Source: an uncultured Pedobacter sp.
GTDB lineage: Bacteria; Bacteroidota; Bacteroidia; Sphingobacteriales; Sphingobacteriaceae
Direction of reading: 5' to 3'
Assembly (NCBI RefSeq): GCF_913776295.1
Contig: NZ_CAJYOJ010000033.1
Span: forward strand, 1 to 46,049
DNA length: 46,049 bases
Shown here: piece after piece, positions 26,317-35,271 of the stretch
How the letters are laid out: each line of letters begins with the position of its first letter
Position numbering within the stretch: position 1 is the stretch's first letter
The notes under the pieces: model-generated
Told to the model about the DNA's origin: nothing
Seen by the model: only the letters and a program-made list of their open reading frames with translations
Database searches by the model: none
Program-made: the position numbers and the translations under genes

Positions 26317-28398
26317 CTACTCCAACCAAACCATCTGTGTAAATGCACCATTGGTGGCCACATCCCAAACCTCTACTCTTACCCACTTACGGCCTTTTAA
26401 ATCAACCTGCCAATTAAAATCCTTTTTACCAAATGCCTGGGTTGCATTTAAATTTAGTTTTTTACGATATACCTTTTTCCCATCGCCCGATACTATTTCT
26501 GCAAAACTTAATGGGAATGTCCAATCGAGCTGCACATTTATCTTTGCTTTTCCGCTGTTATTAACCTTCAAAGTCTCTCCTGCACCTTTGCCGTCAACAT
26601 TAAAGCCTGGGATTAATACTTCACCTGTAGAAACAAAGAACTTTCCCTGCCGCATGACATCTAAAACCGGTTGCCATCCATCAGTATAGTTTGGCACTTT
26701 ATCAAGTTGTAAATAATTTACATTTAAGTGTGCATACATTTCGTTTTGTTCGGTAATGGTAAAGATGTCAGCCTCGGAGATTACATGTTTTTTAAAACCC
26801 CAATTGGCCATATCGTCCATTAGATTTAATACCCTTTTACTTAGGGTGGGCAACGAAAGATCGCCCGGAATTGCTTTCCAGGCTGCTCCCATAAAGGTTT
26901 CTGATTTAAAAAAATCTTCTTCCTTATATTTATCCGGATAACCCGTTGAAGCCTTTGTACGGGCGTGGGCAGTCCAGGCCAGGCCATTTTCCTGTTCCAG
27001 TAATTTAAGCATTTCGGCCTTATTACTTACCCGGTAAACTTTTCCATATTTTGGGTCATTACTTTCAAAAGGCATGTCGCTCTTCCTCGACATGATCCAG
27101 TAAATCGGTTTAGTAAAAAATGCCAACCAATGTCCGCCATAAAAATTATTGGCCTCTTCTCCCGGTAACAAAAGAAAATTGTCGTCTGAAAGCCTTTTCG
27201 TCTGTTTAAATAAGGCATCTAACTCCCTTAAACGAATAGAATCTGGTCCCTTAGGATGACCAGGGCCATGAAATTCAGCCAGTTTCACGATATTTAACCC
27301 CGTCTTCTTGAGTACATCAACAAATTCCGGTTGCTGCGGCACGGGTTTACCACTTAGTACGACATCCGAAATAAACTCATTGTGAAAATGGCTGGCCATT
27401 GTTTTATAGCCCGGCAGAGGTACATAAGTATCATTATGGGTAAACTTTTTTACTTCGTCTAAAACCATATCTGCTTTTCCGGTACTTAGCAGGCAGAAAA
27501 AATTAAGACGTTGTTGGGTATGAGGAGGTGCATTAAACCATGGTACATAACGTTTGTCGCCCAAAGGGTCCTGACGGATGCCAATTCCAAAATCAGAAAT
27601 CAGGTTTAAGTAATTACGTCCTTTCCAGGTAAATTTAAGATTAAAAGCTTCATCCAGCGGATAAAAATACTGATGTGGAGCAGGAAAAACCGCTAAACTT
27701 CCAGCACTATTTTCGCCAATAACCGTACGGTATTTTACCTCTAAGTTTTTACTTTCTTCAGTTTTAACAACCTTTTCTTCATGAAGCTTACCTTTTACGT
27801 CAGACCAGGCTACTTGTGACCAGCTCTCTTTTTTGCTTACCAATCCGGCATCATACAAAATTGCAGTCGAATCCTTTTGGGTGGATACGACAGCAGCTAT
27901 ATTAAACAAGGGGCTTCCGTTGTAAAGTGTTATTTCTAAGTTACCGCTAAAGTTATCACACTTTACGCCGGCTATTTTAACCACTGTTTGCGCACCATGT
28001 GTAAAAACACTTGCATCCCCTTTTTCGAATTTGACAAGACTGGTCGTGTAAGGCCGCGTGGGAACACGGTCAAAAAATACATCCCAACCCCCACTTTCCG
28101 GGCTTAAAGTACGTTTACCTACCCGCAAGATAAAAACAGGATCAAGATTTGATGCAATTAATTTTAACGCACCTTTTTTACCCATCTGCAAACTGCTAAA
28201 AAGGGGTTTTCCTTTCTCGAGATCAAGAACCAATCTGCCCATTACATTATTGCCAACCGGCCAACTTAAAACCAAGCCTTTTTGCCTGACAGAAACAGTA
28301 GCTCCATTAGGTTTAAAGGCTTTTAAATTAACCTGGGCAGACGTATCCAGAGAAAATATGCAGATAATAATGAGGAGTGAAAATATTTTTTTCATCAA
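26317..28398 (-). CDS. Secreted CehA/McbA-like metallohydrolase (PHP-related)
   Basis: A 693-aa exported protein (signal peptide MMKKIFSLLIIICIFSLDTS, ending TSAQ). Residues ~20-330 are beta-rich and unrecognised. Residues ~335-620 look like a PHP-related metallohydrolase of the CehA/McbA group: SHFHNEF carries the HxH motif, then LLPGEEANNFYGGHW (acidic metal ligand and His), LAWTAHARTK (His) and the late FFVSTGEVLIPGF segment. A short beta domain ends the protein (KWVRVEVWDVATNGAFTQMV). Named members hydrolyse carbamate or phosphate esters, but the group is wide and the substrate here cannot be told. It stands alone between the arabinosidase locus and an alpha/beta-hydrolase gene. A Fur-like word lies 33 nt before its start. 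Confidence 0.72.
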   Translation of the reverse strand: MMKKIFSLLIIICIFSLDTSAQVNLKAFKPNGATVSVRQKGLVLSWPVGNNVMGRLVLDLEKGKPLFSSLQMGKKGALKLIASNLDPVFILRVGKRTLSPESGGWDVFFDRVPTRPYTTSLVKFEKGDASVFTHGAQTVVKIAGVKCDNFSGNLEITLYNGSPLFNIAAVVSTQKDSTAILYDAGLVSKKESWSQVAWSDVKGKLHEEKVVKTEESKNLEVKYRTVIGENSAGSLAVFPAPHQYFYPLDEAFNLKFTWKGRNYLNLISDFGIGIRQDPLGDKRYVPWFNAPPHTQQRLNFFCLLSTGKADMVLDEVKKFTHNDTYVPLPGYKTMASHFHNEFISDVVLSGKPVPQQPEFVDVLKKTGLNIVKLAEFHGPGHPKGPDSIRLRELDALFKQTKRLSDDNFLLLPGEEANNFYGGHWLAFFTKPIYWIMSRKSDMPFESNDPKYGKVYRVSNKAEMLKLLEQENGLAWTAHARTKASTGYPDKYKEEDFFKSETFMGAAWKAIPGDLSLPTLSKRVLNLMDDMANWGFKKHVISEADIFTITEQNEMYAHLNVNYLQLDKVPNYTDGWQPVLDVMRQGKFFVSTGEVLIPGFNVDGKGAGETLKVNNSGKAKINVQLDWTFPLSFAEIVSGDGKKVYRKKLNLNATQAFGKKDFNWQVDLKGRKWVRVEVWDVATNGAFTQMVWLE

Positions 28399-28430
28399 GT
28401 ATTTGTTTTCTGGTTAGTGTAGAATAGGCA

Positions 28431-28445
28431 AGATAATGATTATGA
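28431..28445. promoter_or_regulatory. Fur-box-like 7-1-7 word AGATAATGATTATGA
   Basis: This 15-mer agrees with the classical Fur 7-1-7 motif (TGATAATnATTATCA) at 12 of 14 defined positions, including GATAAT and ATTAT on both sides of the centre. It lies 33 nt upstream of the minus-strand metallohydrolase start, a promoter-like position. The remainder of the gap 28399-28700 is AT-rich without visible genes. In such sequence a chance match is quite possible. Confidence 0.3.
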
Positions 28446-28700
28446 GCAGAATATGTAATCCTAAAACTTGGATTTCAATCATTCCATACATTTAATTTTA
28501 AATTTTAAAATCTCCTGGCAGGTAAAATTCGTAATAAGAAAGACCAACAAACATTTGAGCATAAAGGAATTAAAACATTAAAGAGAAAATCGAAAATCCA
28601 GACAACCTAATCCTATAGTGCATTTTGTTCATTTTTTATTTTTAGTATAAAAAAAACGTTACATTACTTAACTTGACCGAGAATTTTAAAACCAAACAAT

Positions 28701-29570
28701 TTGCATCCCATACTCATCAGAAATAATGTAAAAATACTTGGCGAAGGCAGTCAGGTACTGGTATTTGCTCATGGCTTCGGCTGTGCACAAAATTCCTGGA
28801 AATACATCACGGATGCTTTCCTTGAGGACTACAAAGTAATCTTATTTGATTATGTAGGTTCTGGTGATTCGGACCTCAGTCAATACGACCAAAAGAAATA
28901 TGCTACACTTGAAGGCTATGCCTGTGATGTAATGGATATCATACAAGCACTTGAGCTGAAGAACATTATATTTATCGGGCATTCTGTTGGCAGTATGATC
29001 GGTATGATTGCGGCGTTACAGGTACCGGAAATTTTTAAAAAATTAATATTTATAGGGGCATCACCACGCTATTTAAACGATGGTGATTATATCGGCGGAT
29101 TTAATGCTGAAGACATGGAAACCATATTTACGCATATTGCCCAAGATTATGTATCCTGGAGCAAACAAATGGCACCAATAGTGATGGATAGCCCTGGTGA
29201 ACCTGAATTATCTGATTTTGTACAGGAATGTTTTGAAGCCACCAATCCAAGTGTGGCGCTTGCTTTTGCAATGGCTACCTTTAAAACCGATTACAGAGAC
29301 CAATTGAAAAACCTCGAAGTACCGAGCTTAACCCTGCAATGTAAAAATGACGCAATTGTTCCGTTATCAGTTGGGGAATTTATCTATAAAAATACGCCCG
29401 AGAATTTTTTAGTTGTGATGAAAGCTACCGGTCATTTCCCACACATCAGTGCGCCAGATGAAACCATCAGGGAAATAAAAGATTTTATTGAAGATGCCGG
29501 TTTGAAATCAGCATCAGACCATTTTTATACGCCAGAGGCTTCGTGCCCATCAGTGGTTAAAACTGAATGA
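28701..29570 (+). CDS. RsbQ/KAI2-like alpha/beta hydrolase
   Basis: A 289-aa alpha/beta hydrolase close to Bacillus RsbQ and the plant KAI2/D14 receptors. The N-terminus ILIRNNVKILGEGSQVLVFA and the HGFGCAQNSW oxyanion-hole segment are typical. The triad is Ser95 (FIGHSVGSMIG), Asp217 (CKNDAIVP) and His245 (KATGHFPHIS), within two residues of the RsbQ numbering. The start is TTG 28701; no in-frame ATG covers the first strand. The last ~20 residues (YTPEASCPSVVKTE) extend past the fold. In Bacillus RsbQ works with the PAS-phosphatase RsbP on a small ligand. No PAS kinase or phosphatase gene is adjacent here, so partner and ligand are unknown. Confidence 0.88.
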   Translation: MHPILIRNNVKILGEGSQVLVFAHGFGCAQNSWKYITDAFLEDYKVILFDYVGSGDSDLSQYDQKKYATLEGYACDVMDIIQALELKNIIFIGHSVGSMIGMIAALQVPEIFKKLIFIGASPRYLNDGDYIGGFNAEDMETIFTHIAQDYVSWSKQMAPIVMDSPGEPELSDFVQECFEATNPSVALAFAMATFKTDYRDQLKNLEVPSLTLQCKNDAIVPLSVGEFIYKNTPENFLVVMKATGHFPHISAPDETIREIKDFIEDAGLKSASDHFYTPEASCPSVVKTE

Positions 29571-30280
29571 TCAGGAAAAAGTACAGATTATTGATATAAA
29601 AATTATTTGCTTCTTCCCCAACCTTTTTGCAGCATGATCAATCAACTCTATCCTACGCCAACGTTGATACTAATTAAATGATCTTGGACAAATTGCGCTG
29701 CCTTAAGAGAGATGATATAGTAGTCTAAACTATATTGAAACAACAGGTATAATGTCGTCCTCCTTTATAGACAAGCTTTAAAACCCATTGATCTATTGTA
29801 ATATAACTTCCATTTTCCTACCGTTGGCATCATAGTTATAAATATGATTTAGGGATATCTTTCTCCTAACCAGTAACCAGCTTCGCCCCGGATCTTTCAG
29901 ATACATTCATTTTAGGCAGCAGCCTGTATACAAAAAGCTTTTTCTGAAATTCTCAAAAGGCAATGGATATAATTTAGCATTTAATCTTTAAGACCGATTA
30001 AATACTCAACAATTAGTAACTATTAATAAACCTTAACGGCATCATCACAAAGTCAAATTGTGAACAGACATAGTAAAAATGATGTTTCCTTAAGGTAGCA
30101 ATGAACAAAATGAATGAAACGTATATTTAACAACATCCGATCCAATTCTCTTCCCGTATATAAGCCTGTTTCACATTAATAATCACGCTGATTTTCCTTC
30201 AAAACCCTGTCAGAACTGATGAGATTTACATTAGCAGAAACTTAAAGAAAATTTTATCCTTATTATCCAAAAAAAATAAA
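29571..30280. other. 710-nt gap with a possible protein remnant
   Basis: No intact gene is visible. The AT content is high and there are many short stops. A 37-codon minus-strand stretch at 29793-29906 reads like real protein and is listed separately. No strong terminator follows the hydrolase gene, and no exact TAnnTTTG promoter is seen before the gene at 30281. Confidence 0.5.
29793..29906 (-). pseudogene. Possible remnant of a YD-repeat-like protein C-terminus
   Basis: Translation on the minus strand gives a 37-residue stretch beginning MYLKDPGRSWLLVRRK and ending NHIYNYDANGRKMEVILQ before a stop. HIYNYDANGRK resembles the YD/RHS repeat core (YxYDxNGR) common in large Bacteroidota surface proteins. 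It is preceded by a stop codon and has no signal peptide, so it would be a decayed fragment. The match is short and could be chance. Confidence 0.25.
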
Positions 30281-30901
30281 ATGAACAAAGTTAAAACAAT
30301 TGCCCTTTGCACAGTCGCCGTGCTATTTGTCTATGCCGCTAAAGCACAAAGCTTCAAAGAACCGGTTGGTTATAAACTCAAAAACGGCATGAACATTATT
30401 ATTGCTGAAAATAATAAATCGCCAAAAGCTTATTCCAGCTTCACCTTAGATGCTACCGCATTTGACAACAAAAAAGACGGCGTAGCTGAGCTATTAAATG
30501 CTGTACTAAATGAAAATGCGGGCAAAAACACGAACATCAGCTTTAAAGATAACAGTGGCAAACTGGCTATAGCCAATGCGGATTTAGAAAAAGGTTTAAG
30601 TGAAATGGCTGCTCTGATCCAGAATGCAATAATTGATCAAAAAACTTTCAACACGGCCAAAGCTAAATTAATAACCAGTATAAAGGCTCAGGATTACGAT
30701 TATGATCAAACAGTAAACGAAAGTTCGATTAATGCTTTAACCCTGGCAGATGTTCAAGACTTTTACAGGCAGATTTCTCCGGAAAAAACATTTTTAACCA
30801 TTGCAGGAGATGTCGATTTGAATACGGCTAAAGCGTCAGCCAAAAAAGCTTTTGGCAACTGGAACCGGATACAAGAACATGTACCAACGGTTACAAAGTA
30901 A
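30281..30901 (+). CDS. Short M16-peptidase-like exported protein lacking the zinc motif
   Basis: A 206-aa protein with a signal peptide (MNKVKTIALCTVAVLFVYAA, ending AKAQ). The start of the mature part (EPVGYKLKNGMNIIIAENNK) and the end (NALTLADVQDFYRQISPEKT, then FLTIAGDVDLNTAKASAKKA, then FGNWN) align in style with the first and last parts of an M16 peptidase domain (YxLxNGLxVxxxE; LTxxDVxxFYxxxxxPxNxxLxxxGD). Where active members have HxxEH this protein has DGVAELLNAVLNE, so it cannot bind catalytic zinc in the usual way. It is also about half the length of one M16 unit. It looks like an internally shortened, non-catalytic relative, perhaps a partner or inhibitor of a true M16 enzyme encoded elsewhere. 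A terminator follows directly. Confidence 0.72.
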   Translation: MNKVKTIALCTVAVLFVYAAKAQSFKEPVGYKLKNGMNIIIAENNKSPKAYSSFTLDATAFDNKKDGVAELLNAVLNENAGKNTNISFKDNSGKLAIANADLEKGLSEMAALIQNAIIDQKTFNTAKAKLITSIKAQDYDYDQTVNESSINALTLADVQDFYRQISPEKTFLTIAGDVDLNTAKASAKKAFGNWNRIQEHVPTVTK

Positions 30902-30918
30902 TCTTTAAAATTAAGTCT

Positions 30919-30952
30919 AAGCCCTTTGATTAGTTTCAGGGGGCTTTTTTAT
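30919..30952 (+). terminator. Rho-independent terminator after the M16-like gene
   Basis: AAGCCC (30919-30924) pairs with GGGCTT (30941-30946), with extra pairing possible through TTTGA and TCAGG in the loop, followed by TTTTTTATTT. It is 17 nt past the stop codon. Confidence 0.75.
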
Positions 30953-31054
30953 TTGCTAATTGTTACATGCCTTCTGGTTTTCGCCGTTCATATTCCAGTA
31001 ATCATTTAATATCTTCGTCTAATATAAACCCATCATTTCCTAAAAAGCCTGCAA

Positions 31055-32404
31055 ATGAAAAAAGCTTATATCCTACTCACTTTTATTGCCGTTAGTTTAA
31101 CCCTAAATGCCCAGATTGTGGTTAACCGGAATCAGGATATCGATAAAATGGTTAAGGCCGTGAATTCCGACTCGCTAAAATCGTATATCAATAAAATGGT
31201 TTCTTTCGGAACCAGAAATACGCTGAGCGATATTAAAAGTAAAACCAAAGGAATTGGAGCCGCCAGGAACTGGGTAGTGACTAAGTTTAACCAGTTTGCA
31301 AAGCAAAGCGATGGTCGGGTTACCGCCTATTTGGATACCATTACACTTAAACCTGATGGCAAAAGAGTAGACCAACCTATACTGCTGGGAAATGCCGTAG
31401 CGATCTTGAAGGGTACAGATACCAGCGATAAACGAGTTTATGTGGTAAGCGGACACCTGGATAGCCGTGTAACCGACGTAATGAACAGGACCAGCGATGC
31501 GCCGGGCGCTAACGATGATGGCAGCGGCGTAGCAGGCGTGATAGAGGCTGCCAGGATTATGAGTCAGTATAAATTTCCGGCAACCATCATATTTGTAGCC
31601 GTAAGCGGTGAAGAACAATCTTTACTGGGTTCTGGTTTTATGGCCTCAAAAGCTAAAAAAGAAAACTGGAATGTAGATGCTATGCTGAACAACGATATGA
31701 TTGGCAGCAATAACAGTAGCGAAACGAACATCATCGACAATACCAGGTTACGGGTATTTAGCGAGGGATTACCCAGTCTTGATTTGGATAAAAATGCAAA
31801 AAGCATCCGCCAGTTTGGTTTAGAAAATGATGGTAAAAGCCGTCAGTTGGCACGGTATGTTAAAGAAATAGGCGAACGTTATGTTGATCAGTTGGAAGTT
31901 AAATTAATTTACAGAAATGACAGGTTTCTGCGTGGCGGAGACCATACCCCGTTTGTAGAACATGGGTTTACAGCGGTACGTTTAACTGAAATGAACGAAA
32001 ACTTTGATCACCAGCATCAAGACCTGAGAACAGAAAATGGTGTTCGGTATGGCGACCTGCAGGAATTTATGGATTTTGAATATTTACGCAAAAACACTGG
32101 TGTGAATATTGCGGTTCTGGCCAATCTGGCGAAAGCGCCTTCAAGCCCAACCGAAGTAAAGGTTGATGTTAAAAACCTGAGCAATTCTACTTTTTTGTAC
32201 TGGAAAGCACCTGTTAATGGTACAGTAAAGGGTTACTATGTGTTAATGCGCGAAACCAGCAGCCCTGTTTGGGAAAAGAAATTTTTCACATCAGCTACCG
32301 AATTAAGATTGCCTTACAGTAAAGACAATTATTTATTTGCCGTTCAGAGTGTTGGAAATGACGGCAACGAGAGTTTACCTGTAGTACCCGGTATTGGCAG
32401 ATAA
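31055..32404 (+). CDS. M28 family zinc aminopeptidase with C-terminal fibronectin-type domain
   Basis: A 449-aa exported peptidase (signal peptide MKKAYILLTFIAVSLTLNAQ). The two-zinc site of family M28 is complete: His134 (SGHLDSR), Asp154/Asp155 (GANDDGSG), Glu186/Glu187 (VSGEEQSLLGSGFMA), Asp214 (NNDMIG) and a late His in GGDHTPFVEHG. Residues ~365-449 form a fibronectin type III-like domain (TFLYWKAPVNGTVKGYYVLM). It should release N-terminal amino acids from peptides in the periplasm or outside. It is a single gene with its own upstream region; a promoter-like TATCTTCG (31010-31017) lies 37 nt before the ATG. Confidence 0.92.
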   Translation: MKKAYILLTFIAVSLTLNAQIVVNRNQDIDKMVKAVNSDSLKSYINKMVSFGTRNTLSDIKSKTKGIGAARNWVVTKFNQFAKQSDGRVTAYLDTITLKPDGKRVDQPILLGNAVAILKGTDTSDKRVYVVSGHLDSRVTDVMNRTSDAPGANDDGSGVAGVIEAARIMSQYKFPATIIFVAVSGEEQSLLGSGFMASKAKKENWNVDAMLNNDMIGSNNSSETNIIDNTRLRVFSEGLPSLDLDKNAKSIRQFGLENDGKSRQLARYVKEIGERYVDQLEVKLIYRNDRFLRGGDHTPFVEHGFTAVRLTEMNENFDHQHQDLRTENGVRYGDLQEFMDFEYLRKNTGVNIAVLANLAKAPSSPTEVKVDVKNLSNSTFLYWKAPVNGTVKGYYVLMRETSSPVWEKKFFTSATELRLPYSKDNYLFAVQSVGNDGNESLPVVPGIGR

Positions 32405-32449
32405 TAAAAACATTTAGGATTTGCCCTTGTTTAAATTCAAATTTGATGC

Positions 32450-32923
32450 ATGAAATTCAAACCGCTGGCTTTTATTATTAATATTGCCCTCACACTCGGT
32501 GTTGGTGCGCTAGGCGGATGGGCAACTGCCCAATCTGTTAAAACCTGGTATCCAACCTTAAACAAACCATCCTTTAATCCACCAAACTGGCTTTTTGCAC
32601 CTGTTTGGACTTCACTTTATATATTGATTGGCATTGCAGCTTATCTGGTTTGGATAAAACGGGATAAAATAGTTCATTTTCCGCGTACGGTTGCCATTTA
32701 CCTCATCCAGCTGATCTTAAATCTCGCCTGGTCTTTCATTTTCTTTTATCTACATGAAATCGGCTTTGCTTTGGCAGAAATTATTTTACTCTTGCTGGTA
32801 ATCGTTATTAATGCCATTACTTTTTATAAAATCAGCAAATGGGCAGGTTTAATATTCGTCCCCTATATTCTTTGGGTAAGTTTTGCCACATTTTTAACCT
32901 ATAACATTTTTATATTGAACTGA
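32450..32923 (+). CDS. tspO: TspO/MBR family membrane protein
   Basis: A 157-aa protein with five membrane helices and the Trp/Pro-rich TspO signature: GALGGWATAQSVKTWYPTLN, KPSFNPPNWLFAPVWTSLYI and LNLAWSFIFFY. Family members bind and may degrade porphyrins and act in oxidative or light stress responses; the bacterial role varies. It starts 45 nt after the M28 peptidase stop and is followed 29 nt later by the patatin gene on the same strand, so it could sit in either transcript. Length and motifs are normal. Confidence 0.92.
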   Translation: MKFKPLAFIINIALTLGVGALGGWATAQSVKTWYPTLNKPSFNPPNWLFAPVWTSLYILIGIAAYLVWIKRDKIVHFPRTVAIYLIQLILNLAWSFIFFYLHEIGFALAEIILLLLVIVINAITFYKISKWAGLIFVPYILWVSFATFLTYNIFILN

Positions 32924-32952
32924 TTTTAAAAGAAAAACACTTATTTTTAGGG

Positions 32953-35271
32953 GTGGTAACTTTTAAAAGATATTTGCTGATCCTGTTCGTTCTGTGCTGT
33001 AGCCAATTGCAGGCGCAAAAGGTAGGTCTCGTATTTAGCGGTGGCGGTGCAAAAGGATTATCGCACATCGGCACATTAAAGGCTTTAGAAGAAAATCACA
33101 TTCCTATTGATTACATTACCGGCACATCAATGGGCGGTATTGTTGGCGCCATGTATGCTTCAGGTTATAGCCCAAAACAGATTGAGGAAATAGCCCTGAG
33201 TAGCGATTTTCAGAATTGGGTAAATGGCCGTTACACGAGCGATTATACCTACTACTTCCAGAAAAATGCACCAAACGCCTCTATGCTTACTGCAAAAGTG
33301 GCTATCGATACCGGTTTCCATTTTAGTTTCCGCTCTAACCTGATTAATGATATCCCGTTAAATTTTGCTTTTCTTGAGCTTTTCTCGCAGGCCTCAGCCG
33401 TTTCTAAAGATAATTTCGACAATTTGTTCGTTCCCTACCGTTGTATGGTGGCAGATGTGCTTTCGCAAAAAAGCATCACGGTAAGTAAGGGAAGTTTGGC
33501 GGAGGCGGTAAGGGCCACGATGACAGTCCCGATTATCTACCGGCCGATTAAATTAGACGGCAAGTATGTTTTTGACGGCGGTCTCTATAATAATTTCCCC
33601 GCTGATGTAATGGAAAGGGATTTCAAGCCTGATTATATGATTGGTGCCAATGTTTCTTCCAAAACTTATAACGAATATCCTAAAAATATAGACGATCGTT
33701 TAATGAACCGCTTTCTGGTATACATGTTCCTGTCTAAATCAGACTCTACCATGATCGGTAAAAACGGCGTTTACATCCAGCCCGATTTAGCTACCTATAG
33801 CGTTACCAATTTCGCTCCGGTAGAAGAATTGATCAAAAAAGGATATGATGCAACCATGGCTGATATGCCAAGGATCAAAGCTTTGATCAGCAGAAGGGTG
33901 AGTGATGAAGAACTGGAACAGAAAAGAGCGAAATTTAATGCAAAAAAGCCAGATCTAAAATTCAGTAATATCATTGTAACGGGTGTAAACAGCCAGCAAA
34001 AAAAATACGTAGAAAGGCTTTTCAAAAGTGATAAAACTACTTTTAACCTGCAAGATGTTAAACGCGGGTATTATAAACTTGTTGCCGACCAGACTTTCGA
34101 AACGGTATATCCCAAAATTTCTTATCAGGCGGCAACAGATAGTTATACTTTTGAGGTAGTGGCCCAACCGAAAAAGAGTTTTAAACTCGAGTTGGGAGGC
34201 AATATTTCAACCAGGCCCATTAGCAATGTTTTTTTAGGCGCCCAGTACAATTACCTCAACCGCAAGTCGTACACTTTCGGAACCAGCTTTTACTCCGGTC
34301 GTTTTTACGAATCGGTACAGGTAAATGGCCGCGTAGATTACCCAACCAGGCTCCCTTTGTTTTTGGCTGCAGAGTTAACCTATAATCACTGGAACTTTTA
34401 TAATACCAGCCAGATCTTTATCGAAAACCCACGCCCCATTTATATCGAACAATCAGACCGGAAAATTGATCTGATGATGGGAATGCCCTTAAATTACAAT
34501 ACCAAAATTGTGCTTCACGCTAACTTTATCAACAATAACGACCGTTACAGCCCAAATAATACCTTTGCAGTAGGCGATTTATTAGATCAAACCATATTTA
34601 ATGGCTTCAGGGGCTCGCTAAACCTCGAAAAAAATTCGCTGAACAGAAAACAATATGCCACCAATGGCCAAAGCTTTTCGTTAAGTCTCAATTACACCAC
34701 CGGTCGCGAAAATTACAATCCCGGCAACATTTTCCGTAACACTCCCGGTTTTGTGAAAGTTCCCGGCAGTAGCCAGCTACGCCACTGGGCCAGTATTAAG
34801 CTTACTCAGGAGAACTATTTTTTACATCTTAAAAAATACACTTTGGGTTATATTGTTGAAGGGGTAATTTCAAATCAGCCTTTGTTTAGCAACTATTACG
34901 CAACCCTTTTAACCGCTCCTGCCTTTTATCCCTTACAAGATAGCCGCTCACTATTTCTGGATAAGTTTAGGGCAACGACATATGCCGCAGGTGGAATAAA
35001 AAACATTTATAATGTTAAAAAAAATCTTGACTTTCGATTGGAGGGTTATTTATTTTTACCACATAAAGAGTTTGAGCTGAATAACTTCCAGGATATCAAT
35101 TATGCAAAGGCCATTACAAAATTACGTTATGCAGGTACCGCTGGTCTGGTTTATCACTCGCCTTTGGGCCCCGTTAGCCTGAGTTATAATTTATATAATG
35201 ATGCTATTAAAAGAAATGGTGTATTATTGCATATCGGTTATTTAATTTACAATAAACGTTCTATCGAATGA
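32953..35271 (+). CDS. Patatin-like phospholipase fused to POTRA and outer-membrane barrel (PlpD-like, type Vd)
   Basis: A 772-aa protein starting at GTG 32953 with signal peptide (KRYLLILFVLCCSQLQAQ). Residues ~23-310 form the patatin lipase domain: oxyanion loop SGGGAKG, nucleophile Ser59 in GTSMGG, and the catalytic Asp in DGGLYNNFP. One POTRA-like domain follows (~335-400, NIIVTGVNSQQKKYVERLFK). The rest is a 16-strand Omp85-type barrel ending SLSYNLYNDAIKRNGVLLHI. This is the order found in Pseudomonas PlpD, a type Vd autotransporter whose lipase is moved through its own barrel; many Bacteroidota carry similar proteins without known release. It is overlapped by 4 nt by the next gene (ATGA), so the two are translationally coupled. 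Confidence 0.9.
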   Translation: MVTFKRYLLILFVLCCSQLQAQKVGLVFSGGGAKGLSHIGTLKALEENHIPIDYITGTSMGGIVGAMYASGYSPKQIEEIALSSDFQNWVNGRYTSDYTYYFQKNAPNASMLTAKVAIDTGFHFSFRSNLINDIPLNFAFLELFSQASAVSKDNFDNLFVPYRCMVADVLSQKSITVSKGSLAEAVRATMTVPIIYRPIKLDGKYVFDGGLYNNFPADVMERDFKPDYMIGANVSSKTYNEYPKNIDDRLMNRFLVYMFLSKSDSTMIGKNGVYIQPDLATYSVTNFAPVEELIKKGYDATMADMPRIKALISRRVSDEELEQKRAKFNAKKPDLKFSNIIVTGVNSQQKKYVERLFKSDKTTFNLQDVKRGYYKLVADQTFETVYPKISYQAATDSYTFEVVAQPKKSFKLELGGNISTRPISNVFLGAQYNYLNRKSYTFGTSFYSGRFYESVQVNGRVDYPTRLPLFLAAELTYNHWNFYNTSQIFIENPRPIYIEQSDRKIDLMMGMPLNYNTKIVLHANFINNNDRYSPNNTFAVGDLLDQTIFNGFRGSLNLEKNSLNRKQYATNGQSFSLSLNYTTGRENYNPGNIFRNTPGFVKVPGSSQLRHWASIKLTQENYFLHLKKYTLGYIVEGVISNQPLFSNYYATLLTAPAFYPLQDSRSLFLDKFRATTYAAGGIKNIYNVKKNLDFRLEGYLFLPHKEFELNNFQDINYAKAITKLRYAGTAGLVYHSPLGPVSLSYNLYNDAIKRNGVLLHIGYLIYNKRSIE

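Noticed and set aside
23504..28398. Arabinosidase and metallohydrolase genes as a classical polysaccharide utilisation locus
   Set aside because: No SusC/SusD pair and no hybrid two-component or ECF regulator lie within the region.
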